From NCBI RefSeq assembly GCF_018598225.1, contig NZ_JAHESF010000016.1, positions 62,001 through 126,000 of the forward strand: a DNA stretch of 64,000 nucleotides, in the 5' to 3' direction. A program made the position numbers and the translations under genes. How positions within the stretch are numbered: position 1 is the stretch's first letter; each line of letters begins with the position of its first letter. The notes beneath the pieces were generated by a model. That model was not told the DNA's origin, made no database searches, and worked only from the letters and a program-made list of their open reading frames with translations. The stretch comes from Chryseosolibacter histidinae. GTDB lineage: Bacteria > Bacteroidota > Bacteroidia > Cytophagales > Cyclobacteriaceae. This document shows, in pieces, positions 19,895 to 29,617 of the stretch.

Positions 19895-22800
19895 ATGCTA
19901 AGAACTCTACGAGTAGTACTTGTCTTATTGTGTGCCATTCCCGCTATGGCACAAGTGCGAACGGTCTCCGGGCGCGTAACCTCTGCAGAAGAAGGAGGGG
20001 GCTTACCCGGTGTTAACGTTATTGTCAAAGGAACCTCTAACGGTACAACGACGGATTCCGATGGAAAATTTTCAATTTCAATCTCAGGTTCCGATCAGAT
20101 CCTGGTATTTTCATTTATCGGTTTAAAGGGCGAGGAGATCGCTGTTGGAGAAAGGACAACCATCGATGTGTCCATGGAATCTGACATTGCCCAGCTCAGC
20201 GAAGTCGTTGTGGTCGGTTACTCCACTGTTCAGAAAAAGGAACTTACGGGCGCAGTGGGTTCCGTAGGTGGTAAGGATATCGAGAATTTACCGCTTCAGA
20301 GCTTTGACCGCGCCTTGCAAGGCCGGCTTTCGGGCGTTCAGGTGCTCTCTGCCAACGGCGTACCGGGTGGGGCAGTGAACGTGCGCATCCGTGGCGTTGG
20401 CTCGATCAGTGCAGGCAACGAACCCCTTTATATTGTTGATGGCATTCAGATGAACAACCGCAATGACGGTGGCTCAAGGGTAAGCAGCAACCCTCTGGCG
20501 TTCTTGAATCCGAACGATATCGAATCCATGGAGATTTTGAAAGATGCTGCGAATGCTTCGATCTATGGAGCGCAGGCCGCTAATGGTGTGGTGATCATCA
20601 CTACCAAAAAGGGTAAGGCAGGTTCCAGAACACGGTTCGATCTCAATTACTACAAGGGCATCGTAGAACCTCTGCCAACCCTGAAAATGTTAAGCACCCA
20701 GCAATTTATTCAGGTACGTCAGGAAGCCACACAAACGAACAGTCCGGCTAACACGGCTGCGCAGACCAGGGCCGCTGTTTTGACAGAGCTGGGTTTATCT
20801 CCTACACTTACTGACGAGGAGATCGCTGCCTTGCCCAATTACAATTGGCAGGATGAGGCATTTGTCCGCGGGGTGATCGATAATTATGAATTGTCAATGA
20901 GTGGAGGCAATGATGTAACTACATTCTACACGTCTGCCTCTTATAACAAACAGGAAGGCAGTTTGATCAACATTGATTTCGATCGTCTTACCGGCAGGGT
21001 AAAACTCGATCATAAGGTGAGCAAGAAAGTGTCTGTTGACCTTGGCGTGAACCTGAGCACTGTGCGGCAGCGCGGCCCATACGGTGATGCGCGTGGCACT
21101 ACTGCGTTTGGTGCGCCGCAATATGCCGCTCCTATTATACTTCCCTTCAACCCAATATACAACCCTGAAACCGGTGGCTATTTTGGACTCGCTGGTTCCG
21201 GCACCACGATCATTGGTGACCTCAACAGCAATGTTATCGCAAATGCCAATTACATCAAGGCAACGGGACGCATGAATCAGCTGGTAGGAAGCCTGGGCAT
21301 CAACTATAAGATTATTGATGACCTTGTATTCCGTGCCTTTGGAAGCGTTGACTACCGCGCACTTTATGGAGAGTTTTACGGCGATCCGCGCCTGAACGAC
21401 TATTATAATATCAGGGGTACAAACGCGTCTTTCACGAATGTGAATCGTAACCTTAGCACCAACTACACTCTTAACTATGGCCATACCTTCGGCAGGCATT
21501 CCGTTAGCGGGCTGGTTGGATTCGAATACCGTGACGAAGCAAATCAAGGAACCAGCCTCACAGGACAAGGTTTCCCCACGCCGGATTTTACAACTCCCAA
21601 TGCTGCCGCGACGCCTACGGGTGTTGGTGGTTTCTGGACAGGCTTCAAGCGTGTAGGCGTATTCGGCAATTTCAAATATGATCTTGACAAGAAATATTTC
21701 TTATCCGTCACCATGCGTTACGACGGATCTTCACGTTTTGGCGCCAACAACCAGTTTGGTTACTTCCCCTCCATTTCAGGTGCGTGGAATATCTACGAAG
21801 AGGGTTTTCTTAAAAATTCCAGCGCTGTTACTGACCTGCGTTTAAGGGCCAGCTGGGGCAGCACCGGAAATGATCAGATCGGAAACTTTGATTCACGTAT
21901 TCTATATGGCTTGGGCGGATCCAGAACTGCCAACTCCATGAATGGAAATTACAATGGAGCCAGTGGTATCGGAATCAGCGGTTTGGGCAACCCCGACCTG
22001 CGCTGGGAAAGGAATGAGACCACGAACATCGGCATTGACTACGGCTTCTTTAACAACCGGGTCGCGGGATCTATCGAAGTATTCCGGAGACTTAGCAAAG
22101 ACCTGCTGTTGAACCAGGCTGTGCCTCAGATCTCAGGCTTCAATAGCATTACGAAAAATGTTGGCGAAGTTAAAAATGAAGGCTTTGAATTTGAAGTAAG
22201 AACCACCAATCTTGACTTCAATGGTTTTAAGTGGGAAACCAACTTTAACATCACACTTTTGCGCAATGAGGTGGTAAAACTTTTCGACGATTTGAAGGTT
22301 CTGCCCGGAGACCTGCGTGTTCGCGTAGGATATCCTCTTGGTACAAACGTGAACAATCCATATGCCGGCGTGAATCCTGCCAACGGCCGCCCTATGCATT
22401 ATGACATCAATGGTAATATTACGTACACCCGGGTAGCGGCAGATCAGGTGCCGCTGGGACACCAGGATTTCTCCAGCATGTACGGTGGTTTTACGAACAG
22501 CTTTAGCTTTAAAGGATTGGAGCTTTCAGGATTTTTCCAGTATGACTACGGACGTACAGTAGCCAATGTGCAACACTTCAGAATGGCTGACAACGGCGCT
22601 GTGCTGCGCAACAGCAATGTTATGTTCTTTGATGACCGCTGGACAACGCCTGGCCAGATCACATCTGTACCGCGCCCTGCCATCAACAGAACAGAAAATT
22701 CGGCGCGTATATCTTCGTATCAGACCACGGCCCGCTTTTATGAAGACGCATCCTTCATTCGCCTGAAGCAGATCACACTTGCGTACAATATTCCTCATGG

Positions 22801-22978
22801 TTTCCTGAGCAAGTACAAGATCAACAATGCAAGGGTTTATGCACAGGCGATCAACCTGGCCACCTGGACCAAATGGACGGGCTACGATCCTGAATTCCAG
22901 GAGTCAGGAGCCAACAGCGTAGAAGGTATCGTTCCTCAAACACGCAATTATACTTTTGGTGTTCAGCTGGGCTTCTAA
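19895..22978 (+). CDS. SusC/RagA-family TonB-linked outer-membrane transporter
   Basis: 1027 residues with a signal peptide ending AMA-Q at about 19. A CarboxypepD_reg-like domain covers about 22-105, then a plug with VVVGYSTVQKKELTGAV and RIRGVGSISAGNEPLYIVDG, and a 22-strand barrel whose last strand ends NYTFGVQLGF. It imports oligosaccharides or peptides together with the SusD lipoprotein encoded next, powered by TonB-ExbBD. No anti-sigma-interacting (STN) domain is present, so regulation by an adjacent sigma/anti-sigma pair is not indicated. Confidence 0.95.
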   Translation: MLRTLRVVLVLLCAIPAMAQVRTVSGRVTSAEEGGGLPGVNVIVKGTSNGTTTDSDGKFSISISGSDQILVFSFIGLKGEEIAVGERTTIDVSMESDIAQLSEVVVVGYSTVQKKELTGAVGSVGGKDIENLPLQSFDRALQGRLSGVQVLSANGVPGGAVNVRIRGVGSISAGNEPLYIVDGIQMNNRNDGGSRVSSNPLAFLNPNDIESMEILKDAANASIYGAQAANGVVIITTKKGKAGSRTRFDLNYYKGIVEPLPTLKMLSTQQFIQVRQEATQTNSPANTAAQTRAAVLTELGLSPTLTDEEIAALPNYNWQDEAFVRGVIDNYELSMSGGNDVTTFYTSASYNKQEGSLINIDFDRLTGRVKLDHKVSKKVSVDLGVNLSTVRQRGPYGDARGTTAFGAPQYAAPIILPFNPIYNPETGGYFGLAGSGTTIIGDLNSNVIANANYIKATGRMNQLVGSLGINYKIIDDLVFRAFGSVDYRALYGEFYGDPRLNDYYNIRGTNASFTNVNRNLSTNYTLNYGHTFGRHSVSGLVGFEYRDEANQGTSLTGQGFPTPDFTTPNAAATPTGVGGFWTGFKRVGVFGNFKYDLDKKYFLSVTMRYDGSSRFGANNQFGYFPSISGAWNIYEEGFLKNSSAVTDLRLRASWGSTGNDQIGNFDSRILYGLGGSRTANSMNGNYNGASGIGISGLGNPDLRWERNETTNIGIDYGFFNNRVAGSIEVFRRLSKDLLLNQAVPQISGFNSITKNVGEVKNEGFEFEVRTTNLDFNGFKWETNFNITLLRNEVVKLFDDLKVLPGDLRVRVGYPLGTNVNNPYAGVNPANGRPMHYDINGNITYTRVAADQVPLGHQDFSSMYGGFTNSFSFKGLELSGFFQYDYGRTVANVQHFRMADNGAVLRNSNVMFFDDRWTTPGQITSVPRPAINRTENSARISSYQTTARFYEDASFIRLKQITLAYNIPHGFLSKYKINNARVYAQAINLATWTKWTGYDPEFQESGANSVEGIVPQTRNYTFGVQLGF

Positions 22979-23079
22979 TTAAATCAAGATAAGATCGTAT
23001 GAAAAGCATCGCAACCAGAAGTTCTTTATCAATCCGGAAGGACATACTTGTGCGTGCCTAAACCAAAAAATATTAACAC

Positions 23080-24522
23080 ATGAAATTTACTGTAAAAATA
23101 CTGTCGATATGCCTGGTGCTGTTCCTGTGCTCCTGCGAATCGCTCCTGGAAATAGAGCCGAAGCAATCTGTTGATCCTTCGAAGACGCTTACTGCAGAAG
23201 GAATGCAGGCAAGCCTTACGAACCTGTATGCCTATTTGAAGACAACTGTGCTTTACGGACGTGACTTTGTTGCAAGTGCTGAGGCGCTGGCCGACAACGC
23301 GCGTATCATCAACCGCGCAGGGGGCCGTTACCAGCCTCAGGGCACAAATACGGTGAACAACCATTTGAATAACTGGGAGTTTGCTTATGCAGCGATCAAT
23401 GAGGCTAACCTTTTGCTGAAAAACCTGCCAATAGCGGATCTTACTCCCACGTTAAGAGACGAGATCGAAGGTCAGGCAAAAGCACTTCGTGCGCTGTTCT
23501 ATTTTGACCTGGTTCGCGCCTATGCTTACGAGCCCAATATGGCTCCTCCGGATGCTGACAGAGGTGGCGTTCCATTGATGCTTTCTGGTGTGGTACTCCA
23601 AAGTGATATTGAACGCAAGCCGAGAGCCGCGCAGTCTGAAATATATGCTCAGATCTATGCTGACCTTACTGACGCGTTGACGAAGGCCCCTGACGCAGGA
23701 GGTCCTGCATACATTACAAAAGGGGCCGTTCGCGCTTTATTTGCCAAAGTAGCACTCTATAATCAGGACTGGGCAAACGCCGAGGCCTACGCTACTGCTG
23801 CGCTTACAGCACCCAACGTTCCGGGTCTCATCGACAATGCTAACTATGTCAACGGATGGAGAACATCTGTACATCCTGAATCTATTTTCGAGGTGACATT
23901 CACGAATGCCAATGAATCCATTGGTGTTAATGAGTCTGTACAGTCTGCTTTTACCACACGTTCGAGCCTTCTGGTAGACAGGCTTGCCGGCTACGGCGCC
24001 GTTGTACCTACAGATGCCTTTCTGGCACTTTTCGTTAAAGTTACGGTTCCCACTCCCAATGTTGATGTGCGGAGAGCACTTTACCAGCCCGGTGTGGCGC
24101 GCTCAAACGTTATCGCTACAGAATGCACCAAGTTTCTTGGTAAGTCAGGAACTATCTACATGGACAACATTCCGTTGATCCGTGTTTCTGAAGTATACCT
24201 GATCCGTGCCGAAGCAAGAGCAAAGCAGGGAGGTAAAGATACTGAAGCCCTCAGCGACCTTAACGCCATCGCCGTGAGGGAGGGCAGGGGCGCAACACCG
24301 TATGCTGCGCTTACAGGCAGCGCATTGGTAGATCAGATCATTGCTCAGCGCAGATTGGAACTGGCCTTTGAAGGCGATCGTTGGTTCGACCTCAAACGCA
24401 GGGGTGCCAATGTGGTCAAGGCATCAGGAAATGTACCTTATACCGATTTCCGGATATTGCCTGGTATCCCTGTTAGAGAGATACAGTCTAACAATCTATT
24501 GCTTCAAAATTTGGGTTATTAA
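23080..24522 (+). CDS. SusD/RagB-family nutrient-binding lipoprotein
   Basis: 480 residues with lipobox LCSC-E (lipidated Cys19). The TPR-like helical body contains the SusD signatures (IEGQAKALRALFYFDLVRAYA, LIRAEARAKQGG) and the conserved ending RILPGIPVREIQSN...LLQNLGY. It forms the lid over the SusC barrel. It is 101 bp downstream of SusC and 12 bp upstream of the DUF4843 gene. No sugar-binding residues can be assigned. Confidence 0.94.
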   Translation: MKFTVKILSICLVLFLCSCESLLEIEPKQSVDPSKTLTAEGMQASLTNLYAYLKTTVLYGRDFVASAEALADNARIINRAGGRYQPQGTNTVNNHLNNWEFAYAAINEANLLLKNLPIADLTPTLRDEIEGQAKALRALFYFDLVRAYAYEPNMAPPDADRGGVPLMLSGVVLQSDIERKPRAAQSEIYAQIYADLTDALTKAPDAGGPAYITKGAVRALFAKVALYNQDWANAEAYATAALTAPNVPGLIDNANYVNGWRTSVHPESIFEVTFTNANESIGVNESVQSAFTTRSSLLVDRLAGYGAVVPTDAFLALFVKVTVPTPNVDVRRALYQPGVARSNVIATECTKFLGKSGTIYMDNIPLIRVSEVYLIRAEARAKQGGKDTEALSDLNAIAVREGRGATPYAALTGSALVDQIIAQRRLELAFEGDRWFDLKRRGANVVKASGNVPYTDFRILPGIPVREIQSNNLLLQNLGY

Positions 24523-24534
24523 AAAAGTAAACAC

Positions 24535-25035
24535 ATGAAAGTATATAAAATATATTCAGTCATCCTGTTGACAGGTTTTTTGCTGGTTTCGTGCTTTGAT
24601 GACAGAGAGATCTTATTTGAAGACACGCAAATTGAGTTTGAAGATGCGGTTATGCGTGCACGTGCTACCGGAGAAATTTTTCCGATCATCAGCGTTACCC
24701 GCACAACAGGTACGCCGGCGTATCAGATCAACCTGATCGGCCGTCAGTTAGCACAAGCTGCGGATGTGAGCTTCAGCCTGGACACCGTGCCTAAGCGGTT
24801 GCTCAACGCTAACACGATAGAAGCGCAGCAGGGGGTGCACTTTACGCTGAATGAAAGCCCTGTTTCTTTTCCTGAACAGGCAAGTGTCACCAACGCCACA
24901 ACGTTCAGCATTTTACCTGGTTTTCCTGCACAGTCGGGAAAGACAGCTCTTTTTATCATTAAGCTAGATGGTAATGATAAGATCAAGCCGGCAGAAAATT
25001 TCCGCAGGCTCGGTTTCCGTATAAACTTGAATTAG
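24535..25035 (+). CDS. DUF4843-like surface lipoprotein
   Basis: 166 residues with lipobox LLVSC-F (Cys20). The rest is a beta-sandwich-like sequence with the segment QQGVHFTLNESPVSFPEQASVTN and a C-terminal NFRRLGFRINLN. A protein of this kind commonly follows SusD in Bacteroidota loci and is thought to sit at the cell surface as an accessory binding protein. The family name is a judgement from position and pattern; the ligand is unknown. Confidence 0.7.
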   Translation: MKVYKIYSVILLTGFLLVSCFDDREILFEDTQIEFEDAVMRARATGEIFPIISVTRTTGTPAYQINLIGRQLAQAADVSFSLDTVPKRLLNANTIEAQQGVHFTLNESPVSFPEQASVTNATTFSILPGFPAQSGKTALFIIKLDGNDKIKPAENFRRLGFRINLN

Positions 25036-25054
25036 TACTCTGGAATGTAGCATT

Positions 25055-25085
25055 AAAAAAGCCGGCACTGATAGCCGGCTTTTTT
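25055..25085. terminator. bidirectional terminator between the SusCD locus and the NTF2-like gene
   Basis: AAAAAAGCCGGC, loop ACTGATA, GCCGGCTTTTTT: a strong GC stem with A/T tracts on both sides, between convergent genes. Confidence 0.92.
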
Positions 25086-25089
25086 ATTT

Positions 25090-25515
25090 TTAACTATGCC
25101 TGTAAAATGTCTTACTCACAATTCTCCAACCCTCGGCAAACTTGTAAAGCACCAGGTAATCGGTAAACACCTTCTTGTTCTCACGGTAGAGCTCCAGCTT
25201 CACCACGGCCGCATTACCCGTCACATCTACGTTCACAAATTTCCCTTCGGTTTTCACCGGCGGAGTAGTGGACTCTTTTTTGGCTTTCTCCAGGTTGGCG
25301 ATCCATTCTTCGATGGGCAGCGGCTTGATCTCGTTGTCAACGAGGCGCAGCATGCTGAACGTAGGGTGAAATCCCTTGCGGATCTCGTCTACGCTTCCGC
25401 GATTGTGGATCCCCTGGATGTAAGCGTTGGTAACAACCTGCTTGATGGAAGCCTCATCGTTCTGCGCAAATACAACGGCAGGCAGCAGGAAGAACATGAA
25501 GATTAATTTTTTCAT
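25090..25515 (-). CDS. secreted NTF2-like/SnoaL-fold protein
   Basis: About 141 residues from the ATG at 25513-25515, with a signal peptide (MKKLIFMFFLLPAVVFAQ). The remainder (DEASIKQVVTNAYIQGIHNRG, GFHPTFSMLRL, GNAAVVKLELYRENKKVFTDYLVLYKFAEGWRIVSKTF) fits the putative lumazine-binding/DUF4440 subgroup of the NTF2 fold. Such proteins bind small ligands or are scaffolds; no catalytic residue is obvious. It is downstream of the GH29 gene on the same strand and could be co-transcribed with it. Confidence 0.75.
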   Translation of the reverse strand: MKKLIFMFFLLPAVVFAQNDEASIKQVVTNAYIQGIHNRGSVDEIRKGFHPTFSMLRLVDNEIKPLPIEEWIANLEKAKKESTTPPVKTEGKFVNVDVTGNAAVVKLELYRENKKVFTDYLVLYKFAEGWRIVSKTFYRHS

Positions 25516-25629
25516 AGGGCAAATGGTTTTCTGTTTCAACTTGAGGTGCACAGGAAAAGTTACCGGCGCCTGACAAAATCATCGCCACACATCCTGAACG
25601 GAAGACCGCTGCGGCTTAAATCCATTTCA

Positions 25630-27012
25630 TCAGAGTGCATTCTCCAGCTTGAATACCCACGCGTGATCGCATGGATTGTTGGCCGGTGTCACCTGTGGCG
25701 GATTAATGGTGAGGCCTTTGCCGGAACCGCTTGTGCTCACGCTTCCTCTGAAACCCAGCAAGGCGACCTTCGATGGTTTTTTCACGTCGTTCACAACAAT
25801 GGCTTTGTCGGGGAAGCTGGTGCAGATCACGTAAAGATCTTTTCCTTTCTGCGTAAAAAAGACTTTCGTTTCTTTGGTGATCGCCGGAGACTTGCTCCAC
25901 GCCCTCGTTCCATAGATGGCTTCGCCATTCACACCGAGCCATTGCCCCATGTCGTGTAAACGCTGCTGCATGATCACGGGAATCCTGCCGTCTGCCGTGG
26001 GGCCGATGTTCAACAGCAGGTTTCCGCCACGCGCGACTTTATCGACCAGGATGCGGATGAGTTCTTTTGATGAGGAGTAGTGACTCAGGTCTTCATTGCG
26101 GTTGTAGCCGAACGATCCGCCAATGCCGCGGCACTCTTCCCACGGGTGCTCTATCTTTTTGCCGGCAGAGCCCTGATCATGCACAAGGTCATACTCGGTG
26201 GTATAGATGCCGCCGTGCACGCTGCGGGTTTCTTTTCCCCAGCGGTCGTTGACAACCACTTCATTTTTAACAGGCGATTCGTTGTAAAGCCAGGCGAGGA
26301 ACTCGGTGCTCTTCCAGGTTTCGCTGGGATGTTCCCATTCTCCGTCGGTCCAGAAGATGTCTGGCTCGTAGCGGGTAACGAGGTCTTTCATCTGTGGCAT
26401 CATGTGCTCATCCACATATTTTTTAACGTCGGACTTGTAAAGCGGGTTGAACCACTCATAAAGAGAATAATAATATCCCATGCGCAGTCCTGCTTCCTTT
26501 ACAGCTTTGCTCAGGTCGCCGGCGAGGTCGCGGTGCGGACCCACGTCAACGGCGTTCCAGTTCCAGGCTTGCGCGCTGGGCCACAAGGTGAAGCCTTCAT
26601 GGTGTTTGGAGGTGAGCACCACATATTTGGCACCCGATCCTTTCAATACTTCTGCCCAGGCTTTGGGCTCGAACATTTCGCAGGTGAAACCTTTGACGAA
26701 ATCCTGGTACTTGAAATCTTTTCCGTAAGTGCGGTTATGATAATCGTTGAAGTTCTGGTAGGTCTGCGCTTTGGGGTCGAGCAGTCTCCACCAATACCAC
26801 TCCGCATATTTCTCATACACGCTGGCATCTGTAGGCGCCCAGGCTGGTACGGAGAATACGCCCCAGTGGATGAAGATCCCGAACTTGGCGTCCTCGAACC
26901 ATGCGGGCACGGGCCGGCTGTCTATCGAGCTCCAGTTGGGCTCATAACGCTGTTGTGAAAAAGCAGTGGTGGAGAGCAGCAGGCAACAAAGCAGAAGTCT
27001 GGTTTTTATCAT
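25630..27012 (-). CDS. alpha-L-fucosidase, GH29
   Basis: 460 residues with a signal peptide ending AFS-Q at about 19. A (beta/alpha)8 catalytic domain: IHWGVFSVPAW near 50, YVVLTSKHHEGFTLWPS near 130 and the nucleophile Asp in FWTDGEWEHP near 225. A C-terminal beta-domain follows. It removes terminal alpha-L-fucose from glycans in the periplasm or outside the cell. It faces the SusC/SusD locus but is not in its operon, so a shared fucosylated substrate is only an inference. Confidence 0.93.
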   Translation of the reverse strand: MIKTRLLLCCLLLSTTAFSQQRYEPNWSSIDSRPVPAWFEDAKFGIFIHWGVFSVPAWAPTDASVYEKYAEWYWWRLLDPKAQTYQNFNDYHNRTYGKDFKYQDFVKGFTCEMFEPKAWAEVLKGSGAKYVVLTSKHHEGFTLWPSAQAWNWNAVDVGPHRDLAGDLSKAVKEAGLRMGYYYSLYEWFNPLYKSDVKKYVDEHMMPQMKDLVTRYEPDIFWTDGEWEHPSETWKSTEFLAWLYNESPVKNEVVVNDRWGKETRSVHGGIYTTEYDLVHDQGSAGKKIEHPWEECRGIGGSFGYNRNEDLSHYSSSKELIRILVDKVARGGNLLLNIGPTADGRIPVIMQQRLHDMGQWLGVNGEAIYGTRAWSKSPAITKETKVFFTQKGKDLYVICTSFPDKAIVVNDVKKPSKVALLGFRGSVSTSGSGKGLTINPPQVTPANNPCDHAWVFKLENAL

Positions 27013-27061
27013 GGCTGTTTAGAGATCGTTGTCAGTAAATTTAACAGCGTAGCCATAAAAT

Positions 27062-27085
27062 AAAAAACCCCGGCCGGAGCCGGGG
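27062..27085 (-). terminator. terminator downstream of lemA (minus strand)
   Basis: CCCCGGC (27068-27074), loop CGGA, GCCGGGG (27079-27085). On the minus strand this is followed by TTTTTT (27062-27067). It lies after lemA and the heptad array and before the fucosidase gene. Confidence 0.85.
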
Positions 27086-27116
27086 CCTCTCTATTTGCAA
27101 GCAGAGAGTGGATTGA

Positions 27117-27222
27117 GTTTAAAGTTTGAAATTTAAAGTTTAAAGTTGGGTTAGTGTCATTATCAAGGCCAGGTTTTGAACGGAGGCAACTTGAAACTTC
27201 TAACTTGAAACTTTAAACTAAA
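27117..27222. repeat. inverted pair of 7-bp repeat arrays, GTTTAAA class
   Basis: Left arm 27117-27144 has four heptads of type RTTTRAA. Right arm 27188-27222 has five heptads of type AACTTNA in the opposite sense. The arms are imperfect inverted repeats about 31 nt long with a 43-nt spacer. The right arm overlaps the lemA stop codon (27218-27220). Confidence 0.8.
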
Positions 27223-27796
27223 ACGCGACTTTAGGCGCGTTTTGGGCTTCCTGAGAAGCTTCGAAGCCTTTGCGTACTGAGAAGTCTTCGCCGCCTCCGA
27301 ACATGTTGAGCGCCATCTTTTTGAAATAGCCTCTCACGTAAGTGTTATAATCTGCTACCGCGGCATTGAAGCGCTGGCGTGCTACGTTGATGCGGTTCTC
27401 GGTGCCTTCCAGCTGCGCCTGCAGGTCCTGGAAATTTTCCGTTGAGCGGATCTGCGGGTATGCTTCGAATGCAAGGTTGATGGCTGTATTGATCTTGCGG
27501 CCTGCTATCTCGAGATCTTCAGGTGTTTTGGCGCCAACGATGCCGGCACGCGCCTGTGTTACCTGTGTGAGGATCTCTTTTTCATTTTCGGCAGCACCTT
27601 TTACCGTGGCCACGAGGTTCGGAACAAGGTCGGCACGGCGCTGGTAGGCAGCCTGCACATCATTCCACTCATTGTTCACTTTTTCCTGCGAGCTTACGGC
27701 CTTGTCATAGATGCCGGTGCCCCACATAAAAAAGCCGAATACAAAAACAACGATCACACCGATAATGGCCAGTGTAACTACTAATCCTTTACTCAT
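27218..27796 (-). CDS. lemA: LemA family protein
   Basis: 192 residues: one N-terminal transmembrane helix (about 4-26) followed by a helical domain with the LemA signatures YDKAVSSQEKVNNEWNDVQAAYQRRADLVPNLV and the C-terminal FNAAVADYNTYVRGYF. The cellular role is poorly defined; members often neighbour TPM-domain or M48 peptidase genes, neither of which is next to it here. A heptad array overlaps its stop codon. Confidence 0.93.
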   Translation of the reverse strand: MSKGLVVTLAIIGVIVVFVFGFFMWGTGIYDKAVSSQEKVNNEWNDVQAAYQRRADLVPNLVATVKGAAENEKEILTQVTQARAGIVGAKTPEDLEIAGRKINTAINLAFEAYPQIRSTENFQDLQAQLEGTENRINVARQRFNAAVADYNTYVRGYFKKMALNMFGGGEDFSVRKGFEASQEAQNAPKVAF

Positions 27797-27869
27797 ATTA
27801 TGGTTTGTTTGAACGGTTAAATTAACGAAAAACGATCACAAAGGTTAAGCGGCATCGGAATGGCAAATG

Positions 27870-28949
27870 TTATGCCTGAGGCGTTCCCTCTGTCATTTTT
27901 TCAGCACTGTCAGCGATCCGGAGCTGTTCTATAAAATCGTCGATATCTCCGTTCATAATGGCAGGCAGATTGTGCTGGGTATACCCGATGCGGTGATCGG
28001 TTACACGGCTTTGCGGATAATTATAGGTCCTGATCTTCTCCGAGCGGTCGCCGCTTCTTACCAGCGATCTGCGCGCAGCACCCATTTCCTTTTCCTGCTT
28101 CTCCACTTCCATTTCATACAGCTTGGTTTTGAGCATTTGCAATGCACGTTCGCGGTTGCCGTGCTGTGAGCGCTCTACCTGGCAGGTGATCACAATGCCG
28201 GTGGGCTTGTGCGTGAGCTGAACTTTTGTTTCAACTTTGTTAACGTTCTGTCCACCGGCGCCGCTGGAGCGTGCGGTTTGTATTTCGATGTCGGCGGGAT
28301 TGATCTCCACGGCGCCCACCTCATCTACTTCGGGCAGTGCAACAACGGAGGCGGCAGACGTGTGTACGCGACCCATCTGTTCGGTGGCCGGCACACGCTG
28401 TACACGGTGCACGCCTGATTCGAACTTCAGCAGGCCATAAGCGCCTTCGCCTGTGACGCTGCTGATCACTTCCTTGTATCCTCCTGCGGTTCCTTCGGTT
28501 ACGTCGATCACGCTCAGTTTAAGACCGCGGCGGTCGCAAAAACGCTGATACATCCGCCAGAGGTCCCCGGCGAAGATGGCTGCTTCGTCGCCACCCGTAC
28601 CTGCCCTGATCTCCAGCAGCACGTTCTTATCGTCGTTCGGATCTTTCGGGATCAGAAGCTCTTTCAGCTCGCCGTCCAGCTTTTCGATGCGGGGCTCCAG
28701 GTCGTCGATCTCCATTTTGGCCAGCTCCCGCAGCTCGGCATCCTTTTCTTTTGCCAGCACATCCTTGGCTTGCTGCAGGTGGCTGCGCGCTTCCTTCAAC
28801 TGATTGTATTTGGTAACGATCTTTTCCAGGTCTTTGTACTCCTTGCTCAGCTGCGAAAACTTCTTTACATCCGTCACGGTCTCCGGCTGCATCAGCAATT
28901 GGCCAACTTCCTCGAATCGAAGCTTGATTTCTTCCAGTTTTTCGGTCAT
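27870..28949 (-). CDS. prfA: peptide chain release factor 1
   Basis: 359 residues. It recognises UAA/UAG and triggers peptidyl-tRNA hydrolysis. The GGQ catalytic loop is [22 protein letters not shown]. The PxT-like codon-recognition region is [18 protein letters not shown], which fits RF1 and not RF2. It has its own exact -7 box. Confidence 0.96.
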   Translation of the reverse strand: MTEKLEEIKLRFEEVGQLLMQPETVTDVKKFSQLSKEYKDLEKIVTKYNQLKEARSHLQQAKDVLAKEKDAELRELAKMEIDDLEPRIEKLDGELKELLIPKDPNDDKNVLLEIRAGTGGDEAAIFAGDLWRMYQRFCDRRGLKLSVIDVTEGTAGGYKEVISSVTGEGAYGLLKFESGVHRVQRVPATEQMGRVHTSAASVVALPEVDEVGAVEINPADIEIQTARSSGAGGQNVNKVETKVQLTHKPTGIVITCQVERSQHGNRERALQMLKTKLYEMEVEKQEKEMGAARRSLVRSGDRSEKIRTYNYPQSRVTDHRIGYTQHNLPAIMNGDIDDFIEQLRIADSAEKMTEGTPQA

Positions 28950-28966
28950 AATATAAAATGCAGGGA

Positions 28967-28974
28967 CAAAGTTA
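28967..28974 (-). promoter_or_regulatory. prfA promoter -7 box
   Basis: The minus strand reads TAACTTTG (exact TAnnTTTG), 18 bp upstream of the prfA ATG. Confidence 0.55.
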
Positions 28975-29109
28975 ACGCTTTAAAACTCCAAAGTCTAATA
29001 CCTTCAAAGACCAGGCAGCATTAAAAGATCAAATCAAATCCAGCCCACTTTAACGGTAAATTTCAGGGCGATTTTGGAATTTGAAAGCCGGAAAGTGAAA
29101 TTTACCCCC

Positions 29110-29601
29110 ATGAAATACTGGATTGTTATTATAGGGCTCGTGGTCACCAGCTGCGGGGGTACACTCTCCGATGAGCAGCGCAAGAAAATGCGCGAGCAGA
29201 TGGCGTTGCACGAGATCAGAAAAGTGAGCGACACGGAGATCACGGAAGCGGCATTTGCCAGCGGAAGGAAGATCATGCAGTCGCTGCAAAGTTTTGGCAC
29301 TGACTCCGCGAAAATAGATTCGTTCATCAGCAATTCGAAAGGCAAAGTAAAGTGGCTTGTGCCCGGCGATAGAAATGCCGTTGCGCTGGAGCAACAGCTG
29401 ATCGACGCCTACATCGCGGCCGGAGGTGGCAACATCCAGGATAACATTCAGAAGATCAGGAATGCCGAAGGAGAATCTGACTCTCTGCTGTACACAAAAC
29501 CTGTGGTAACTAAACTTCCCGACGGCACAGACAGGCTTGAAGGTGTCTGGAATATCTGGCTCTCGAAAAAGGAGCTCATCCTTTCGATGGACAAAAAATA
29601 A
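29110..29601 (+). CDS. small lipoprotein of unknown function, possibly DUF3365/Tll0287-related
   Basis: 163 residues from the ATG at 29110. The first ATG at 29074 would add 12 charged residues in front of a clean lipobox, MKYWIVIIGLVVTSC-GG. The body is helical and charged, with EITEAAFASGRKIMQSLQSF and a C-terminal LEGVWNIWLSKKELILSM. That ending recalls the strand at the end of Tll0287-like haem-sensor domains, but no CxxCH is present, so a haem role is unlikely. Function is unknown. Divergent from prfA. Confidence 0.7.
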   Translation: MKYWIVIIGLVVTSCGGTLSDEQRKKMREQMALHEIRKVSDTEITEAAFASGRKIMQSLQSFGTDSAKIDSFISNSKGKVKWLVPGDRNAVALEQQLIDAYIAAGGGNIQDNIQKIRNAEGESDSLLYTKPVVTKLPDGTDRLEGVWNIWLSKKELILSMDKK

Positions 29602-29617
29602 GGCTTATCTTGTTGAT

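Noticed and set aside
26080-26958. 292-codon plus-strand frame over the GH29 gene
   Set aside because: It is antisense to a well-supported fucosidase and has no recognisable domain.
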